NCBI GenBank assembly: GCA_023409795.1
Contig: JAEYQX010000169.1
Location: 11,213 to 75,212, forward strand
Direction of reading: 5' to 3'
DNA length: 64,000 nucleotides
Origin: Pseudomonadota bacterium
GTDB lineage: Bacteria; Pseudomonadota; Alphaproteobacteria; Caulobacterales; Caulobacteraceae
Position 1 is the stretch's first letter. Each line of letters starts with the position of its first letter. The notes beneath the pieces were generated by a model. It did not search any database. It was given only the letters and a program-made list of their open reading frames with translations, and was not told the origin of the DNA. Of this stretch, positions 55,131 to 64,000 are shown in pieces. The position numbers were made by a program, and so were the translations under genes.

Positions 55131-56624
55131 TTAGCCGCGCGGCCCGCCGCGACCGCCCGAGGGCTTGCCGCCAAAGGGTTTGCCACCGCCGGGACGGCCG
55201 CCGCCCGGCTTGCCCGCGCCGGGACGGGCTCCAAACGACTTGCCACCCGGCTTGCCGCCAAAACCACCGGGCTTTCCACCGAACGACTTGCCCGCCGGCT
55301 TGCGACGATCATCGATGAACTGTTCCGAGCGCGGCTCGCGGTTGAAGGGCTTGCGCGGACGATCCGAACGGAAGCCCTCGTCGCCCTCGGCGCGCGGTTC
55401 CGGGCGGGCGCGCGGCTTGAAGGTCTTGGTGTGCTCGAACTTGGGCTTGGCCTTGGCCCAGCCTTCCTTCTTCACCGGGCGTTCGCGGCGTTCCACAGCC
55501 TCGGCCTGGGCCGCATCGGCGGCGCGGACGCGGCTCGGCTTGCGCGAGGGGTCCGACAGGGCCGAGCCCGACCGGCCCGTGACCATGGGCGTCGAGGTGC
55601 GGCGGCCCGGAATCGGGGCCGGGGTCGAGACGCTGTTGCCGGTCGGCAGGTTTTCCGGGCGGATGTGGTCCGACAGCATTTCGCGGATCACGCGCGGGCC
55701 GACTTCCTCGACCGCACCGACCGGCAGGGTGCCGAGGTTGAACGGACCATAGGCCAGGCGGATCAGGCGGTTGACCGTCAGGCCGACCGACTCCAGCACC
55801 TTGCGGACCTCGCGGTTCTTGCCCTCGGTGATCGAGACGCTGATCCACATATTGGCCGAGGACTTCTCGCCGTCGCCCTTTTCCTTGGCCTTGTCGATGG
55901 TGGCTTCCATCGGGCCGTAGTGGACACCCTCGATGGTGCAGCCGGTCTTCAGCTTGTCCAGCTGTTCCTGGGTCACGCGCCCCCGGGCGCGGGCACGATA
56001 GTGTCGCACCAGGGCCGTGTCCGGCATCTCCAGCGCGCGGCTCAGCTCACCATCGTTGGTCAGCAGCAGCAGGCCCTCGGTGTTCAGGTCCAGGCGACCA
56101 ACCGAGATCACGCGGGGCAGGCCCGCCGGCAGGTTGTCGAAGACGGTCGGGCGACCGGCCGGGTCATTGTGGCTGGTGATCAGGCCGGCAGGCTTGTGAT
56201 AGCGCCAGACGCGCGTGGCCTGGGCCGCGCCGATCGGCTTGCCATCCACGGTGATGACATCGTCGCGGGTGACCAGGGTGGCCGGCGTGTCCAGGATGCG
56301 GCCGTTGACGGCCACCTTGCCCAGGCCAATCAGGCGCTCGACTTCGCGGCGCGAGGCAATGCCGGCGCGGGCCATGGCCTTGGCGATTCGCTCGGTGCGG
56401 GCCGGGGCCGGCGCGTCCTTGCCGCCGCGCGCGCCGCCCTTGTCACCGGAACGGGCAAAGGGCTTGTCGCCGCGATCGTCCTTGCGATCACCGCGCGGCG
56501 GGCCTTTGCGGTCCTTGAAGCCGGATTGGCCAGGGCGTGCGTCAGCAAATTTACGGGGACCACGCGAGCCGTCATCTTGACGGGCGCGGGGCTTCTTGTC
56601 GTTGTCTTTGGGATGGCGATCCAT
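55131..56624 (-). CDS. rluB: RluB/RsuA-family rRNA pseudouridine synthase with long basic tails
   Basis: This 497-residue protein has a disordered basic head (about 1-75), an S4 domain (ERIAKAMARAGIASRREVERLI) and the catalytic domain with GRLDLNTEGLLLLTNDG (catalytic Asp), then a 180-residue Lys/Arg/Gly/Pro-rich tail ending in repeated GGKP/GGRP units. Bacterial members without tails have about 290 residues. It would modify 23S rRNA near position 2605. Its start overlaps that of the divergent tadA. Confidence 0.9.
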   Translation of the reverse strand: MDRHPKDNDKKPRARQDDGSRGPRKFADARPGQSGFKDRKGPPRGDRKDDRGDKPFARSGDKGGARGGKDAPAPARTERIAKAMARAGIASRREVERLIGLGKVAVNGRILDTPATLVTRDDVITVDGKPIGAAQATRVWRYHKPAGLITSHNDPAGRPTVFDNLPAGLPRVISVGRLDLNTEGLLLLTNDGELSRALEMPDTALVRHYRARARGRVTQEQLDKLKTGCTIEGVHYGPMEATIDKAKEKGDGEKSSANMWISVSITEGKNREVRKVLESVGLTVNRLIRLAYGPFNLGTLPVGAVEEVGPRVIREMLSDHIRPENLPTGNSVSTPAPIPGRRTSTPMVTGRSGSALSDPSRKPSRVRAADAAQAEAVERRERPVKKEGWAKAKPKFEHTKTFKPRARPEPRAEGDEGFRSDRPRKPFNREPRSEQFIDDRRKPAGKSFGGKPGGFGGKPGGKSFGARPGAGKPGGGRPGGGKPFGGKPSGGRGGPRG

Positions 56625-57095
56625 GATGAGCGGTTCATGAGCATGGCGCTCGATCTGGCGCAAGCGGCGGCGAAAGTCGGCGAAGTGCCGGTCGGGGCTG
56701 TAATTGTCGACGAAACGACCGGCAAAGTCGTTGGTCGCGGGCAAAATGGCCCAATTAATGCGCATGATCCGACAGCTCATGCTGAAATCATTGCCCTGCG
56801 AGATGCGGCGGCATCGTTGCAGAATTATCGCCTAACCGACCTGACTCTTTATGTGACGCTTGAACCCTGTGCCATGTGCGCCGGTGCGATCAGCCATGCC
56901 CGCATCGGGCGGGTGGTCTGGGGAGCCGACGACCCAAAGGGCGGCGCGGTCCTGCATGGCCCCCGCTACTTCGAGCAGCCCACCTGCCATTGGCGGCCTT
57001 CGGTCGAGGGCGGGGTCCTGGCCGAGCCTGCGGCCCAGGCCCTGCGATCCTTCTTCCGGGAACGGCGGGGAACGCGCAGTTCCGGCGAGCGTTGA
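56613..57095 (+). CDS. tadA: tRNA-specific adenosine deaminase TadA
   Basis: TadA deaminates A34 of tRNA-Arg(ACG) to inosine. The 160-residue protein has the zinc site His56-Ala-Glu58 (TAHAEI) and Pro85-Cys86-x2-Cys89 (EPCAMC). The ATG at 56613 overlaps the first codons of the divergent pseudouridine synthase gene; ATGs at 56637 and 56643 are alternatives. Confidence 0.93.
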   Translation: MAIHDERFMSMALDLAQAAAKVGEVPVGAVIVDETTGKVVGRGQNGPINAHDPTAHAEIIALRDAAASLQNYRLTDLTLYVTLEPCAMCAGAISHARIGRVVWGADDPKGGAVLHGPRYFEQPTCHWRPSVEGGVLAEPAAQALRSFFRERRGTRSSGER

Positions 57096-57125
57096 ACAGC
57101 AAAGCCTGACAACCCGGAGACGGCC

Positions 57126-57545
57126 TTGCGCGCAGCCCCCTTCATTGCCGGTTCGGCCCTTTGCCTCAGCCTGGGGCTGGCGGCCTGTGGCAATGCCCCG
57201 GCAACGGAAGCGCCCAGCGACAGCGAGGCGGTCGAGGATCGGGCGATCCGCCAGCAGAAGGCCAAGCGCCGCACCGGGGCCGAGATCCAGGAACTGGCCC
57301 TGAACCGCGTGGTCCAGGCGGTCTATGTTTGTGACAACAGCGAGCGCCTGACGGTGGATTTCGACAATCCGCGCCAGATGGCGACCGTCAGGAACTCAAA
57401 CGGCCTGGCCGTCGACCTGCACCAGCAACGCACGGATGAAGGCATCTGGTACACCGCCAGCGGCTACGAGCTGCGCGGCCAGGGCATCCATGCCGCCTGG
57501 CAGGCGCGCAACGAAGAGCCCACCAACTGTCGCGCCGTGGACTAG
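57126..57545 (+). CDS. MliC-like lipoprotein (C-type lysozyme inhibitor domain)
   Basis: This 139-residue protein has a signal and lipobox (LSLGLAAC) and, from about residue 63, an MliC/PliC-like beta-barrel (VYVCDNSERLTVDFDN ... GIWYTASGYELRGQG ... NC) with two Cys that could bond. Such proteins block host lysozyme. The TTG start follows GGAG by 7 nt. Confidence 0.8.
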   Translation: MRAAPFIAGSALCLSLGLAACGNAPATEAPSDSEAVEDRAIRQQKAKRRTGAEIQELALNRVVQAVYVCDNSERLTVDFDNPRQMATVRNSNGLAVDLHQQRTDEGIWYTASGYELRGQGIHAAWQARNEEPTNCRAVD

Positions 57546-57573
57546 CTGCCGGGAAACAGAGGCCCGGCCGGGC

Positions 57574-58677
57574 TCAGGCCGCGCCTTCTTCTTTCAGGAA
57601 AGACAGCACCGCATCGGCATCGACGTCACGCGCGGTGAAGGCCTGGCCAATCGCACGGGCCAGGATCAGGGTCAGACGGCCGCCCTCGGCCTTCTTGTCC
57701 CCGGCCATGCGGCCCAGCAGGGCCTGCGCGCCAAAGCTCTGGGCCACGTCGGACAGGCGGGTGGGCAGGCCTGCAGCCCTGATCCCCGCCTCGGCCTTTT
57801 CGGCATCGGCCGCCGGACAGATCCCCTGACGCGACGAGAAGCGGAAGGCCATGGCGCAGCCGAGGGCCACCGCCTCGCCATGGGTCAGCAGGTCGCCAAA
57901 GCCCAGTTCCGCCTCCAGCGCATGACCAAAGGTATGACCCAGGTTCAGAAGCGCGCGGCGACCGGCCTCCTTCTCGTCCTCGCTGACGACCTGGGCCTTG
58001 ATCTCGACCGAGCGGATGACCGCGCGTTCCAGGGCATCGGCGTCGCCGGAAGCCCCGACGGCCCCCTCCCCGCCCAGCCAGTCAAAGAAGGCGGCATCGC
58101 AGATCAGGCCATGCTTCAGCACCTCGGCCCAGCCCGAGCGCACCTGCCGCGCAGGCAGGGTGGCCAGGACGTCGATGTCGGCCAGCACCAGCCTTGGCTG
58201 GTGAAAGGCGCCGATAAGGTTCTTGCCGCGCGGCGTATCAATGGCCGTCTTGCCCCCGACCGAGGAGTCCACCTGGGCCAGGAGCGTGGTCGGGACCTGG
58301 ACGAAATCAATGCCGCGCATGAACAGGGCCGCTGCCAGGCCAGCCAGATCACCGACCACCCCGCCGCCCAGGGCCACGACCAGACTTTTGCGATCCAGGC
58401 CCTCGGCCAGCAGGCGGTCCAGGACGGCCTCAAGCTGTTCAAAGGACTTTGACGTCTCGCCAGCCGGAATCGTGACCAGGCCCGCCTTGATGCCGGCGGC
58501 GGCAAGTGAGGCCTGGACGGTGCCACCGTGGATCGCCGCCACGGTCTCGTCGCTGACGATATGAACGCGGGTCGGTGCCAGGGCAGAAACGCGCGCGCCA
58601 GCCTCGGCCAGCAGGCCACGGCCCACGATCACATCATAGGCGGCAAAGCCTTCGCCCCCGACCCGGACCGTCGTCAT
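57574..58677 (-). CDS. aroB: 3-dehydroquinate synthase
   Basis: This 367-residue NAD-dependent enzyme of the shikimate pathway has [39 protein letters not shown] and zinc ligands including HTFGHALE. The ATG overlaps the aroK stop by 4 nt. Confidence 0.96.
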   Translation of the reverse strand: MTTVRVGGEGFAAYDVIVGRGLLAEAGARVSALAPTRVHIVSDETVAAIHGGTVQASLAAAGIKAGLVTIPAGETSKSFEQLEAVLDRLLAEGLDRKSLVVALGGGVVGDLAGLAAALFMRGIDFVQVPTTLLAQVDSSVGGKTAIDTPRGKNLIGAFHQPRLVLADIDVLATLPARQVRSGWAEVLKHGLICDAAFFDWLGGEGAVGASGDADALERAVIRSVEIKAQVVSEDEKEAGRRALLNLGHTFGHALEAELGFGDLLTHGEAVALGCAMAFRFSSRQGICPAADAEKAEAGIRAAGLPTRLSDVAQSFGAQALLGRMAGDKKAEGGRLTLILARAIGQAFTARDVDADAVLSFLKEEGAA

Positions 58678-59252
58678 GATGGCTTTCCCCCGCGCACGTG
58701 GCGCTTCAACTCGCGATAGATGGCTTCCACGGCCTGACCGTGCGAGCCCCAGCCCACCTCGACCGTCAGGTCGGCCTGGGAATAGACCGGATACCGGGCC
58801 TCGGCCAGATCGGTAAGCACGGCCAGGGTGTTCTTGCCACGCAGCAGCGGGCGGGTATCGCGACGCTGCACCCGCTCGGCGATCACGTCCAGGTCGGCCT
58901 TCATCCAAACGCTGATGGAATGCTGCTTGATCAGGGCGCGCGTGTCCGGGTTCATCATGGCCCCGCCGCCAGTGGCCAGGACGATCGGCGGCCCTTCCAG
59001 CAGGCGGCGCATGACCCGCGCCTCGCCCGCCCGGAACTCGGCCTCGCCCCGGGTCGCGAAAATCTCGCTGACCGTCATGCCGGCGGCGGCCTCGATCTCA
59101 TGGTCGCCGTCGTGGAATGGCAGGCCCAGGCGCTGGGCCAGCCGTCTGCCCACGGTCGATTTCCCAACCCCCATCAGCCCCACCAGTGTAATGGTGCGGT
59201 TCACCCCCAGGGGCGACACAGGCGTGGAATCAGGCAAGGCATCGGCAGGCAT
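58674..59252 (-). CDS. aroK: Shikimate kinase
   Basis: This 192-residue P-loop kinase has Walker [10 protein letters not shown] (25-33), DGDHEIE, and the lid [10 protein letters not shown]. aroK-aroB is the usual pair in the shikimate pathway. Confidence 0.96.
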   Translation of the reverse strand: MPADALPDSTPVSPLGVNRTITLVGLMGVGKSTVGRRLAQRLGLPFHDGDHEIEAAAGMTVSEIFATRGEAEFRAGEARVMRRLLEGPPIVLATGGGAMMNPDTRALIKQHSISVWMKADLDVIAERVQRRDTRPLLRGKNTLAVLTDLAEARYPVYSQADLTVEVGWGSHGQAVEAIYRELKRHVRGGKPS

Positions 59253-59308
59253 GGTTGTCTATCCTCTACACCAGTCCGCGCCCGGCTCCACACCCCTGTG
59301 ACGGCAGA

Positions 59309-60211
59309 ATGACACCGCAGATTGAGGCCTTTCTTGAGATGATGGCGGTCGAGCGCGACGCCTCGCCTCATACCCTGGCTGCCTATGGCCGCGATCTGGC
59401 CGATGCCGAGACCTGGCTGTCCGAGGCGGGCGGGCTGATGCAGGCCGACGAGACGGCGCTCGAGGCCTGGTTCGCCGACCTGTCGCGCCGGGGCCTGTCG
59501 GCTGCGACGGCCGCCCGTCGCCGGGCCTCGGTGCGACAGTTCTATCGCTTCGCCCTGGGCGAAGGCTGGCGTCAGGATGACCCGTCACGCCGGATCGATG
59601 CCCCGCGCCAGGGCCGCCCCCTGCCCAAGACCCTGTCACGCGACGAGGTCGAGGCCATACTGACTGCCATCGGCCAGGCAGACAGCGCCGCTGCGGTCCG
59701 CCTGCTGGCCCTGGTCGAGATGGCCTATGCCTCGGGCCTGCGGGTCTCCGAACTGCTGGCCCTCAAGGTCGAGGCCGTGCGACGGGACCCGGCCTACCTG
59801 ATCGTGCGCGGCAAGGGCGGCAAGGAAAGGCTGGCCCCGCTCAACGCCTCGGCGCGCCGGGCGATCAAGGCCTGGCTCGAGGTCCGCGACCAGCCGCGCG
59901 AGCCAGGGCGCGCCGACAGCCCCTGGCTGTTTCCCTCGCATGGCAAAAGCGGCCACCTGACCCCGCGCCGATTCGCCCAGCTGCTGGACCAGGCGGCCCT
60001 CTTGGCCGGCATCGACCCGGCGCGGGTAAGCCCCCACGTCCTGCGCCACGCCTTTGCCACCCATCTTCTGGAGGGGGGCGCAGACCTGCGCGTGGTCCAG
60101 ACCCTGCTGGGCCATTCGGACATTTCCACCACCCAGATCTACACCCACGTCGCCACCGATCACCTCAGCCAACTGGTGCATGACAAGCATCCTCTGGCAC
60201 GTGATGATTGA
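59309..60211 (+). CDS. xerD: Tyrosine recombinase XerC/XerD family
   Basis: This 300-residue protein has an N-terminal SAM-like DNA-binding domain and the catalytic Arg (ASGLRVSELL), Lys (GKGGKER), HxxR (HVLRHAFATH), His (LLGHSDISTTQIYTH) and Tyr. Xer recombinases resolve chromosome dimers at dif. The location between aroK and accA fits XerD of related species. No dif site was recognised. Confidence 0.9.
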   Translation: MTPQIEAFLEMMAVERDASPHTLAAYGRDLADAETWLSEAGGLMQADETALEAWFADLSRRGLSAATAARRRASVRQFYRFALGEGWRQDDPSRRIDAPRQGRPLPKTLSRDEVEAILTAIGQADSAAAVRLLALVEMAYASGLRVSELLALKVEAVRRDPAYLIVRGKGGKERLAPLNASARRAIKAWLEVRDQPREPGRADSPWLFPSHGKSGHLTPRRFAQLLDQAALLAGIDPARVSPHVLRHAFATHLLEGGADLRVVQTLLGHSDISTTQIYTHVATDHLSQLVHDKHPLARDD

Positions 60212-60295
60212 ACCCCGCTTGCCCCGACACGCTTGGGGCTCTAGTTTCCGCCGCCTTCCGTAGCGCAAACAGCGCTTCTTCAAGCCGGATGCCTT

Positions 60296-61246
60296 ATGGC
60301 CACGCACTATCTCGAATTCGAAAAGCCGATTGCCGAACTGGAAGCCAAGATCGCGGAGCTGTCGCATCTGGCCCCCACCAGCGGTTCCTTCGAGGCTGAG
60401 ATCGCAGCCCTTCGCAAGAAGGCTGATGCCCTGCGCACCAAGACCTATTCCAACCTGGACCCGTGGATGCGCACCCAGGTGGCGCGCCACCCCCAGCGCC
60501 CGCATTTCGTCGACTATGTGGACAGCCTGTTCACGGACTTTGTCGAGTTGCACGGCGACCGCCAGTTTGGCGACGACCAGGCCATCCTGGGCGGTCTTGC
60601 CCGTTTCCGCGGCCAGCCGGTGGTCATCATGGGCCACGAAAAGGGCCACGACACCCACACCCGCATCACCCACAACTTCGACATGGCCCGCCCTGAAGGC
60701 TATCGCAAGGCCGTGCGCCTGATGGACATGGCCGAGCAATTCGGCCTGCCGGTCCTCAGCTTCGTCGACACGGCCGGTGCCTATCCGGGCCTGGGTGCCG
60801 AGGAACGTGGCCAGGCCGAGGCCATTGCCCGCTCGACCGAGCGTGCCCTGACCCTGGGCGTGCCCTCCATCGCCACGGTGACGGGCGAAGGCGGTTCGGG
60901 CGGGGCCATCGCCATTGCCGCCGCCAGCCGCGTGCTGATGCTGGAACACTCGATCTATTCGGTCATCTCGCCGGAAGGCGCGGCTGGCATTCTGTGGCGC
61001 GACGGCACCCGGGCCAAGGACGCGGCCATGGCGATGAAGATCACCGCCCCTGACCTGCTGGCCATGAAGATCGTCGACCGGGTGATCCCCGAGCCGATCG
61101 GTGCGGCCCACACGGCCCGCGAAACCACGATCCAGACCGTGGGCGACGTGCTGCAGGAAGAACTGAAGGCGATGGCGGGCCTGTCGGCCGACGAAATCCG
61201 CAAGCGCCGCGCCGACCGCTTCTACGCCATCGGTCGCGCCGGCTAG
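60296..61246 (+). CDS. accA: Acetyl-CoA carboxylase carboxyltransferase subunit alpha
   Basis: This 316-residue subunit works with AccD to make malonyl-CoA for fatty acid synthesis. It has FEKPIAELEAKIAELS at the start, then the crotonase-fold motifs VDTAGAYPGLGAEERGQ and GEGGSGGAIAI. Confidence 0.97.
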   Translation: MATHYLEFEKPIAELEAKIAELSHLAPTSGSFEAEIAALRKKADALRTKTYSNLDPWMRTQVARHPQRPHFVDYVDSLFTDFVELHGDRQFGDDQAILGGLARFRGQPVVIMGHEKGHDTHTRITHNFDMARPEGYRKAVRLMDMAEQFGLPVLSFVDTAGAYPGLGAEERGQAEAIARSTERALTLGVPSIATVTGEGGSGGAIAIAAASRVLMLEHSIYSVISPEGAAGILWRDGTRAKDAAMAMKITAPDLLAMKIVDRVIPEPIGAAHTARETTIQTVGDVLQEELKAMAGLSADEIRKRRADRFYAIGRAG

Positions 61247-61324
61247 GCCATAGCCAAGCCGCACGTCGCGTGGGACGCTCTCTTCCATGCGATTCGATAC
61301 ACTACCCAAGATTGAGTGGGTCTG

Positions 61325-61900
61325 ATGCGTACCAGCAATGGTGTCGGCGACAGTTTGCGCCAGAGCGCCGTGGTCAACTTCGCCGGTGCGATGACCATGG
61401 TCATTGACGACTCTCCCTTTGCCATGGAGCTGACCACCCAGGCCCTGCTGGGCTTTGGCATGAGGGTGCGCCATGCCTGCTCCAGCGCGGCCGAGGCCAT
61501 CGCCATCCTCAAGGACTGCCCGGTCGACCTGATCCTGGTCGACAGTGAGATGCCGGGCATGAGCGGCTTCGAGTTCGTCCGCTGGCTGCGTCGCTCGGGG
61601 CTGGAGCCCAATGCCTTTGCGCCGGTCATCCTGACCGCCGCCCACGTGCGCCGCTCCAAGGTCAAGGAGGCCCGCGACTGCGGGGCCAACTTCCTGATCA
61701 CCAAGCCGTTCAGCTCTGCTACCCTGCTTGAGCGCATGGTCTGGGTTGCGCGCGACAACCGCCCCTTCCTTGAGGTGGGCGACTATTTCGGGCCGGATCG
61801 CCGGTTCCGCAAGGACCCGTGGCCGGGGCCGGAACGACGGGCCGAAGAGATCCGCAGGGCGGAGTTTGAAGCCGCCAAGAGAGCCTCGATCGCCCTATGA
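61325..61900 (+). CDS. Single-domain response regulator with basic C-terminal tail
   Basis: This 191-residue protein has a receiver domain (about 23-145) with acidic pair DD (28-29), phospho-acceptor Asp73 (ILVDSEMPG), Thr103 and Lys127. The tail GPDRRFRKDPWPGPERR is a motif common in alphaproteobacterial regulators. There is no DNA-binding domain. ATG at 61325 follows GAGTGGG. The next gene overlaps its stop. Confidence 0.87.
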   Translation: MRTSNGVGDSLRQSAVVNFAGAMTMVIDDSPFAMELTTQALLGFGMRVRHACSSAAEAIAILKDCPVDLILVDSEMPGMSGFEFVRWLRRSGLEPNAFAPVILTAAHVRRSKVKEARDCGANFLITKPFSSATLLERMVWVARDNRPFLEVGDYFGPDRRFRKDPWPGPERRAEEIRRAEFEAAKRASIAL

Positions 61901-62382
61901 CCGTCATCACGCACAATCGTCGGCGCTCTCGCCTTTCCACCCTGATCGACCAGCCGGGCGGCATCAGCGTCAGCGTGGCCCTGGACCAGGCGCGCGAGAA
62001 CCTGTCCGCCCTGGCCGATCGCAGCCTGGAGATGATCGGGGCGGAAATCCACAAGCTTGCCGAGCTGGCCGCGCCGACGGGCCTGGAGACCCAGGTCGAG
62101 GCGCTGAACCAGGCCTACCTGCACGCCAGCACGGTCATTGATGCCGCCTGCCCGTTCGAGATGGCGGACCTGTGCGCCGCCGCCTCCAACCTGTGCGACC
62201 TGCTGGATACGGCACCCGAGGACCAGCTGTTCGACTGGCGCATCGTCACCGTCCACGCCCAGTCCATGCGCCTGCTGCTGTCGCTGGACGATACGGCGGG
62301 CGAGGCCCGGACCCAGGTCCTGGCCAGCCTCAAGGACGTGCTGAAGGCCAAGGCGGGCCCGTCGGACGAAGACCCCGCCTGA
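61897..62382 (+). CDS. All-helical protein paired with the response regulator
   Basis: This 161-residue, predicted all-alpha protein starts inside the regulator's stop (ATGA). No His-phosphotransfer motif is clear. Similar proteins may be labelled CheE in Caulobacterales, but I am not certain. It is the likely partner of the regulator. Confidence 0.7.
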   Translation: MTVITHNRRRSRLSTLIDQPGGISVSVALDQARENLSALADRSLEMIGAEIHKLAELAAPTGLETQVEALNQAYLHASTVIDAACPFEMADLCAAASNLCDLLDTAPEDQLFDWRIVTVHAQSMRLLLSLDDTAGEARTQVLASLKDVLKAKAGPSDEDPA

Positions 62383-62398
62383 CCTCCGCCCTGCGGCC

Positions 62399-64000
62399 TC
62401 AGGCCTTTTCCTGGGCTCCCCGGGTCTGCTTGCGCCACAGGCCCGCATATTCCCCGCCCTGGCGCGCCACCAGTTCATGATGCGCCCCGCGCTCGACAAT
62501 GCGCCCGGCCTTGAGCACCAGGATCTGGTCGGCGTCGGCGATCGTCGACAGCCGGTGAGCCACCACCAGGGTCGTGCGCCCGGCGCGCGCCTTGCGCAGG
62601 GTCTTCTGGATCGAGGCTTCGGTGCGGCTGTCCAGGGCGCTGGTCGCCTCGTCCAGGATCAGGATGCAGGGATCAGCCAGCAGAGCCCGGGCAATGCCCA
62701 CGCGCTGGCGCTCGCCGCCTGACAGCTTCAGTCCGCGCTCGCCCACCCGCGTCTCCATGCCCTCGGGCAGGGTGCGGATGAAGTCGGCCAGCTCGGCGGC
62801 CTCGGCGGCGGCCCAGATGGCTGCATCGTCCGACTCGGGCCGGGCAAAGGCGATATTGGCCCGCAGACTGTCGTTGAACAGGGCCACGTCCTGGGGCACC
62901 AGGGCGACGGACTGGCGCAAAGACGCCTGGGTCAGGCTGCGGACATCCGTGCCATTGATCATCACCCGCCCGTCCTGGGGATCGAGCAGGCGCAGGGCCA
63001 GCTTGACGATGGTCGACTTGCCGGCCCCGGACGGTCCAACCAGGGCCGTCGTGGTCCCGGCCGGAGCGACAAAGCTGACATCGACCAGCCCCGCCGAACG
63101 GGCATCGTGGCGATAGCTGACCCCATCAAAGACCACCTCGGCCCCGCAGGTGCCCTCGGGGCGGGGCAGGTCCGCAGCGTCGGGGGCGTCGGCCACCTGC
63201 GGGACCTGGCGGGTCACCCTCAGCATCTCCTCCATGTCGATGAAGGACTGGCGGATTTCGCGATAGGCAAAGCCCAGGATGTTCAACGGGGCATAGAGGG
63301 AAATCATGATCAGCACGGCGGCCGTCACATCGCCCGGACCCATGCGCCCCGCAGCGGCCTCGAAGCCCGCCATCACGGCGATGACGCCGAGGCCCAGGTT
63401 CATCACCAGGGCCTGCACCAGGTTCAGCGTCGCCAGCGAGGTATTGGCCTTCAGCGAGGCACTGACATAGGTCGAGAGCGACTGGTCATAGGCCTCGGCC
63501 GCGCGGCCCTCGGCCCCGAACGACTTGACCGTTTCGTAGTTCAGCAGGGCATCGACCGACAGGCCTGCCGCCTCGCTGTCGGCGGCGTTCATCGCGCGGC
63601 GATGCTCCAGCCGCCAGTTGGCCATGGCAAAGGTCACGATGGCATAGATGGCCACGACCACCAGGGCCACGGCCCCGAAGCGCCAGTCATACTTGCCCGT
63701 CAGGACAGCGGCCGCCAGCACCAGCTCGACCGCCGTCGGGCCAAGGTTGAAGACCAGGATACGCAGGAGGAAGTCCACCGCCCGCGAGCCACGATCCATG
63801 ATGCGGGACAGGGCTCCCGACCGCTTGGTCTGGTGAAAGTCCAGAGACAGGCTCAGCGCGTGGGCAAAGGTGTCGGCGGCCGTTCGGCGCTGGGCTGCGG
63901 CCCTGACCGGGGCAAAGACGACGTCAGACAGCTGTGGCGTGGCGGCGGCCAGCAGCCGGATCACGGCCCAGCCAGCGGCAAAGGCAGCAAAGCCCCATCC
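62399..64000 (-). CDS. Atm1/HMT1-type ABC transporter (partial, N-terminus outside window)
   Basis: The visible 533 residues hold the end of the membrane domain and the ATPase domain. Family marks are RSGALSRIMDRGSRAVDFLLR, Walker A GPSGAGKST, signature LSGGERQRVGIARALL and LILDEATSALD. Atm1-type half-transporters export glutathione-linked sulfur compounds or metal-thiol complexes. The frame is open to the right edge. Confidence 0.92.
   Translation of the reverse strand, partial: GWGFAAFAAGWAVIRLLAAATPQLSDVVFAPVRAAAQRRTAADTFAHALSLSLDFHQTKRSGALSRIMDRGSRAVDFLLRILVFNLGPTAVELVLAAAVLTGKYDWRFGAVALVVVAIYAIVTFAMANWRLEHRRAMNAADSEAAGLSVDALLNYETVKSFGAEGRAAEAYDQSLSTYVSASLKANTSLATLNLVQALVMNLGLGVIAVMAGFEAAAGRMGPGDVTAAVLIMISLYAPLNILGFAYREIRQSFIDMEEMLRVTRQVPQVADAPDAADLPRPEGTCGAEVVFDGVSYRHDARSAGLVDVSFVAPAGTTTALVGPSGAGKSTIVKLALRLLDPQDGRVMINGTDVRSLTQASLRQSVALVPQDVALFNDSLRANIAFARPESDDAAIWAAAEAAELADFIRTLPEGMETRVGERGLKLSGGERQRVGIARALLADPCILILDEATSALDSRTEASIQKTLRKARAGRTTLVVAHRLSTIADADQILVLKAGRIVERGAHHELVARQGGEYAGLWRKQTRGAQEKA

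Noticed and set aside
54426..57095. 889-codon plus-strand frame that ends with TadA
   Set aside because: Only the last 161 codons encode a recognisable protein (TadA). The earlier part is antisense to rsmD and rluB.
59309..60211. Integrase of a mobile element
   Set aside because: The tyrosine recombinase has XerD length and motifs and sits among core genes (aroK, accA) with no att repeats or cargo.

Overview
The window is GC-rich, densely coded chromosomal DNA from an alphaproteobacterium of the order Caulobacterales; Brevundimonas or a close relative is my best guess. The order-level call rests on a PopZ polar organizer next to valS, FliX divergent from flgI with CheL- and FlbY-type partners, GTTC-N7-GTTC (alphaproteobacterial LexA) boxes, a TTAACC-N5-TTAACC (CtrA) box, and a yajC/secD/secF - LytM - pcm - surE - serS block. 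I see no prophage, insertion sequence, CRISPR array or rRNA operon.

Layout. 1-4.7 kb: recJ (cut by the window edge), a lipoprotein, and class I PHA synthase phaC with a small membrane protein. 4.7-11.1 kb: argC, rpsI-rplM, an SOS-boxed radical SAM gene, a TrmA/RlmD-type methyltransferase and a glycine-zipper surface protein. 11.1-17.8 kb: popZ-valS-tlyA, a TolC-family outer membrane channel and a Pcm-like protein with a degenerate SAM site. 17.9-25.4 kb: tRNA-Cys, a TrmH-family methyltransferase, two identical tRNA-Asn genes, a thioredoxin-reductase-like flavoprotein, a fadH-SnoaL-PadR operon behind two strong palindromes, a CtrA-boxed micro-gene, a lipoprotein and a LOG-family protein. 25.4-29.9 kb: gltX, dksA, then the flagellar set fliX / flgI-cheL-flbY with a sigma-54 promoter. 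29.9-35.3 kb: an ABC-F ATPase with a small upstream ORF, a truncated haemoglobin and SOS-controlled uvrA. 35.3-41.6 kb: a membrane protein, trmFO, an IPTL-CTERM exported protein, and a BigR sulfide/persulfide detoxification locus. 41.6-51 kb: a squalene-synthase-like protein, secF-secD-yajC, a frameshifted LysM/LytM lipoprotein gene, pcm, surE, serS and two YceI proteins, one fused to cytochrome b561. 51-64 kb: mutL with a low-molecular-weight phosphatase, a kelch protein, rsmD, an RluB-type pseudouridine synthase, tadA, an MliC-like lipoprotein, aroK-aroB, xerD, accA, a response regulator with a helical partner, and an Atm1-type ABC transporter (cut by the window edge).

How the genes work together. 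Much of the window is core information processing: tRNA synthetases, rRNA and tRNA modification, ribosomal proteins, DNA repair and Sec export. Between these lie regulated modules whose switches can be read in the DNA: two LexA boxes, a PadR/AphA-like twin operator, a BigR operator, a CtrA box over a possible leaderless 14-codon gene, and a sigma-54/FlbD-type flagellar promoter. The most novel candidates are the CtrA-boxed micro-transcript at 23.35-23.46 kb, the SOS box on the PA0069-type radical SAM gene, the 16-bp palindrome that ends 4 nt before fadH, and the small ORF over the ABC-F start.
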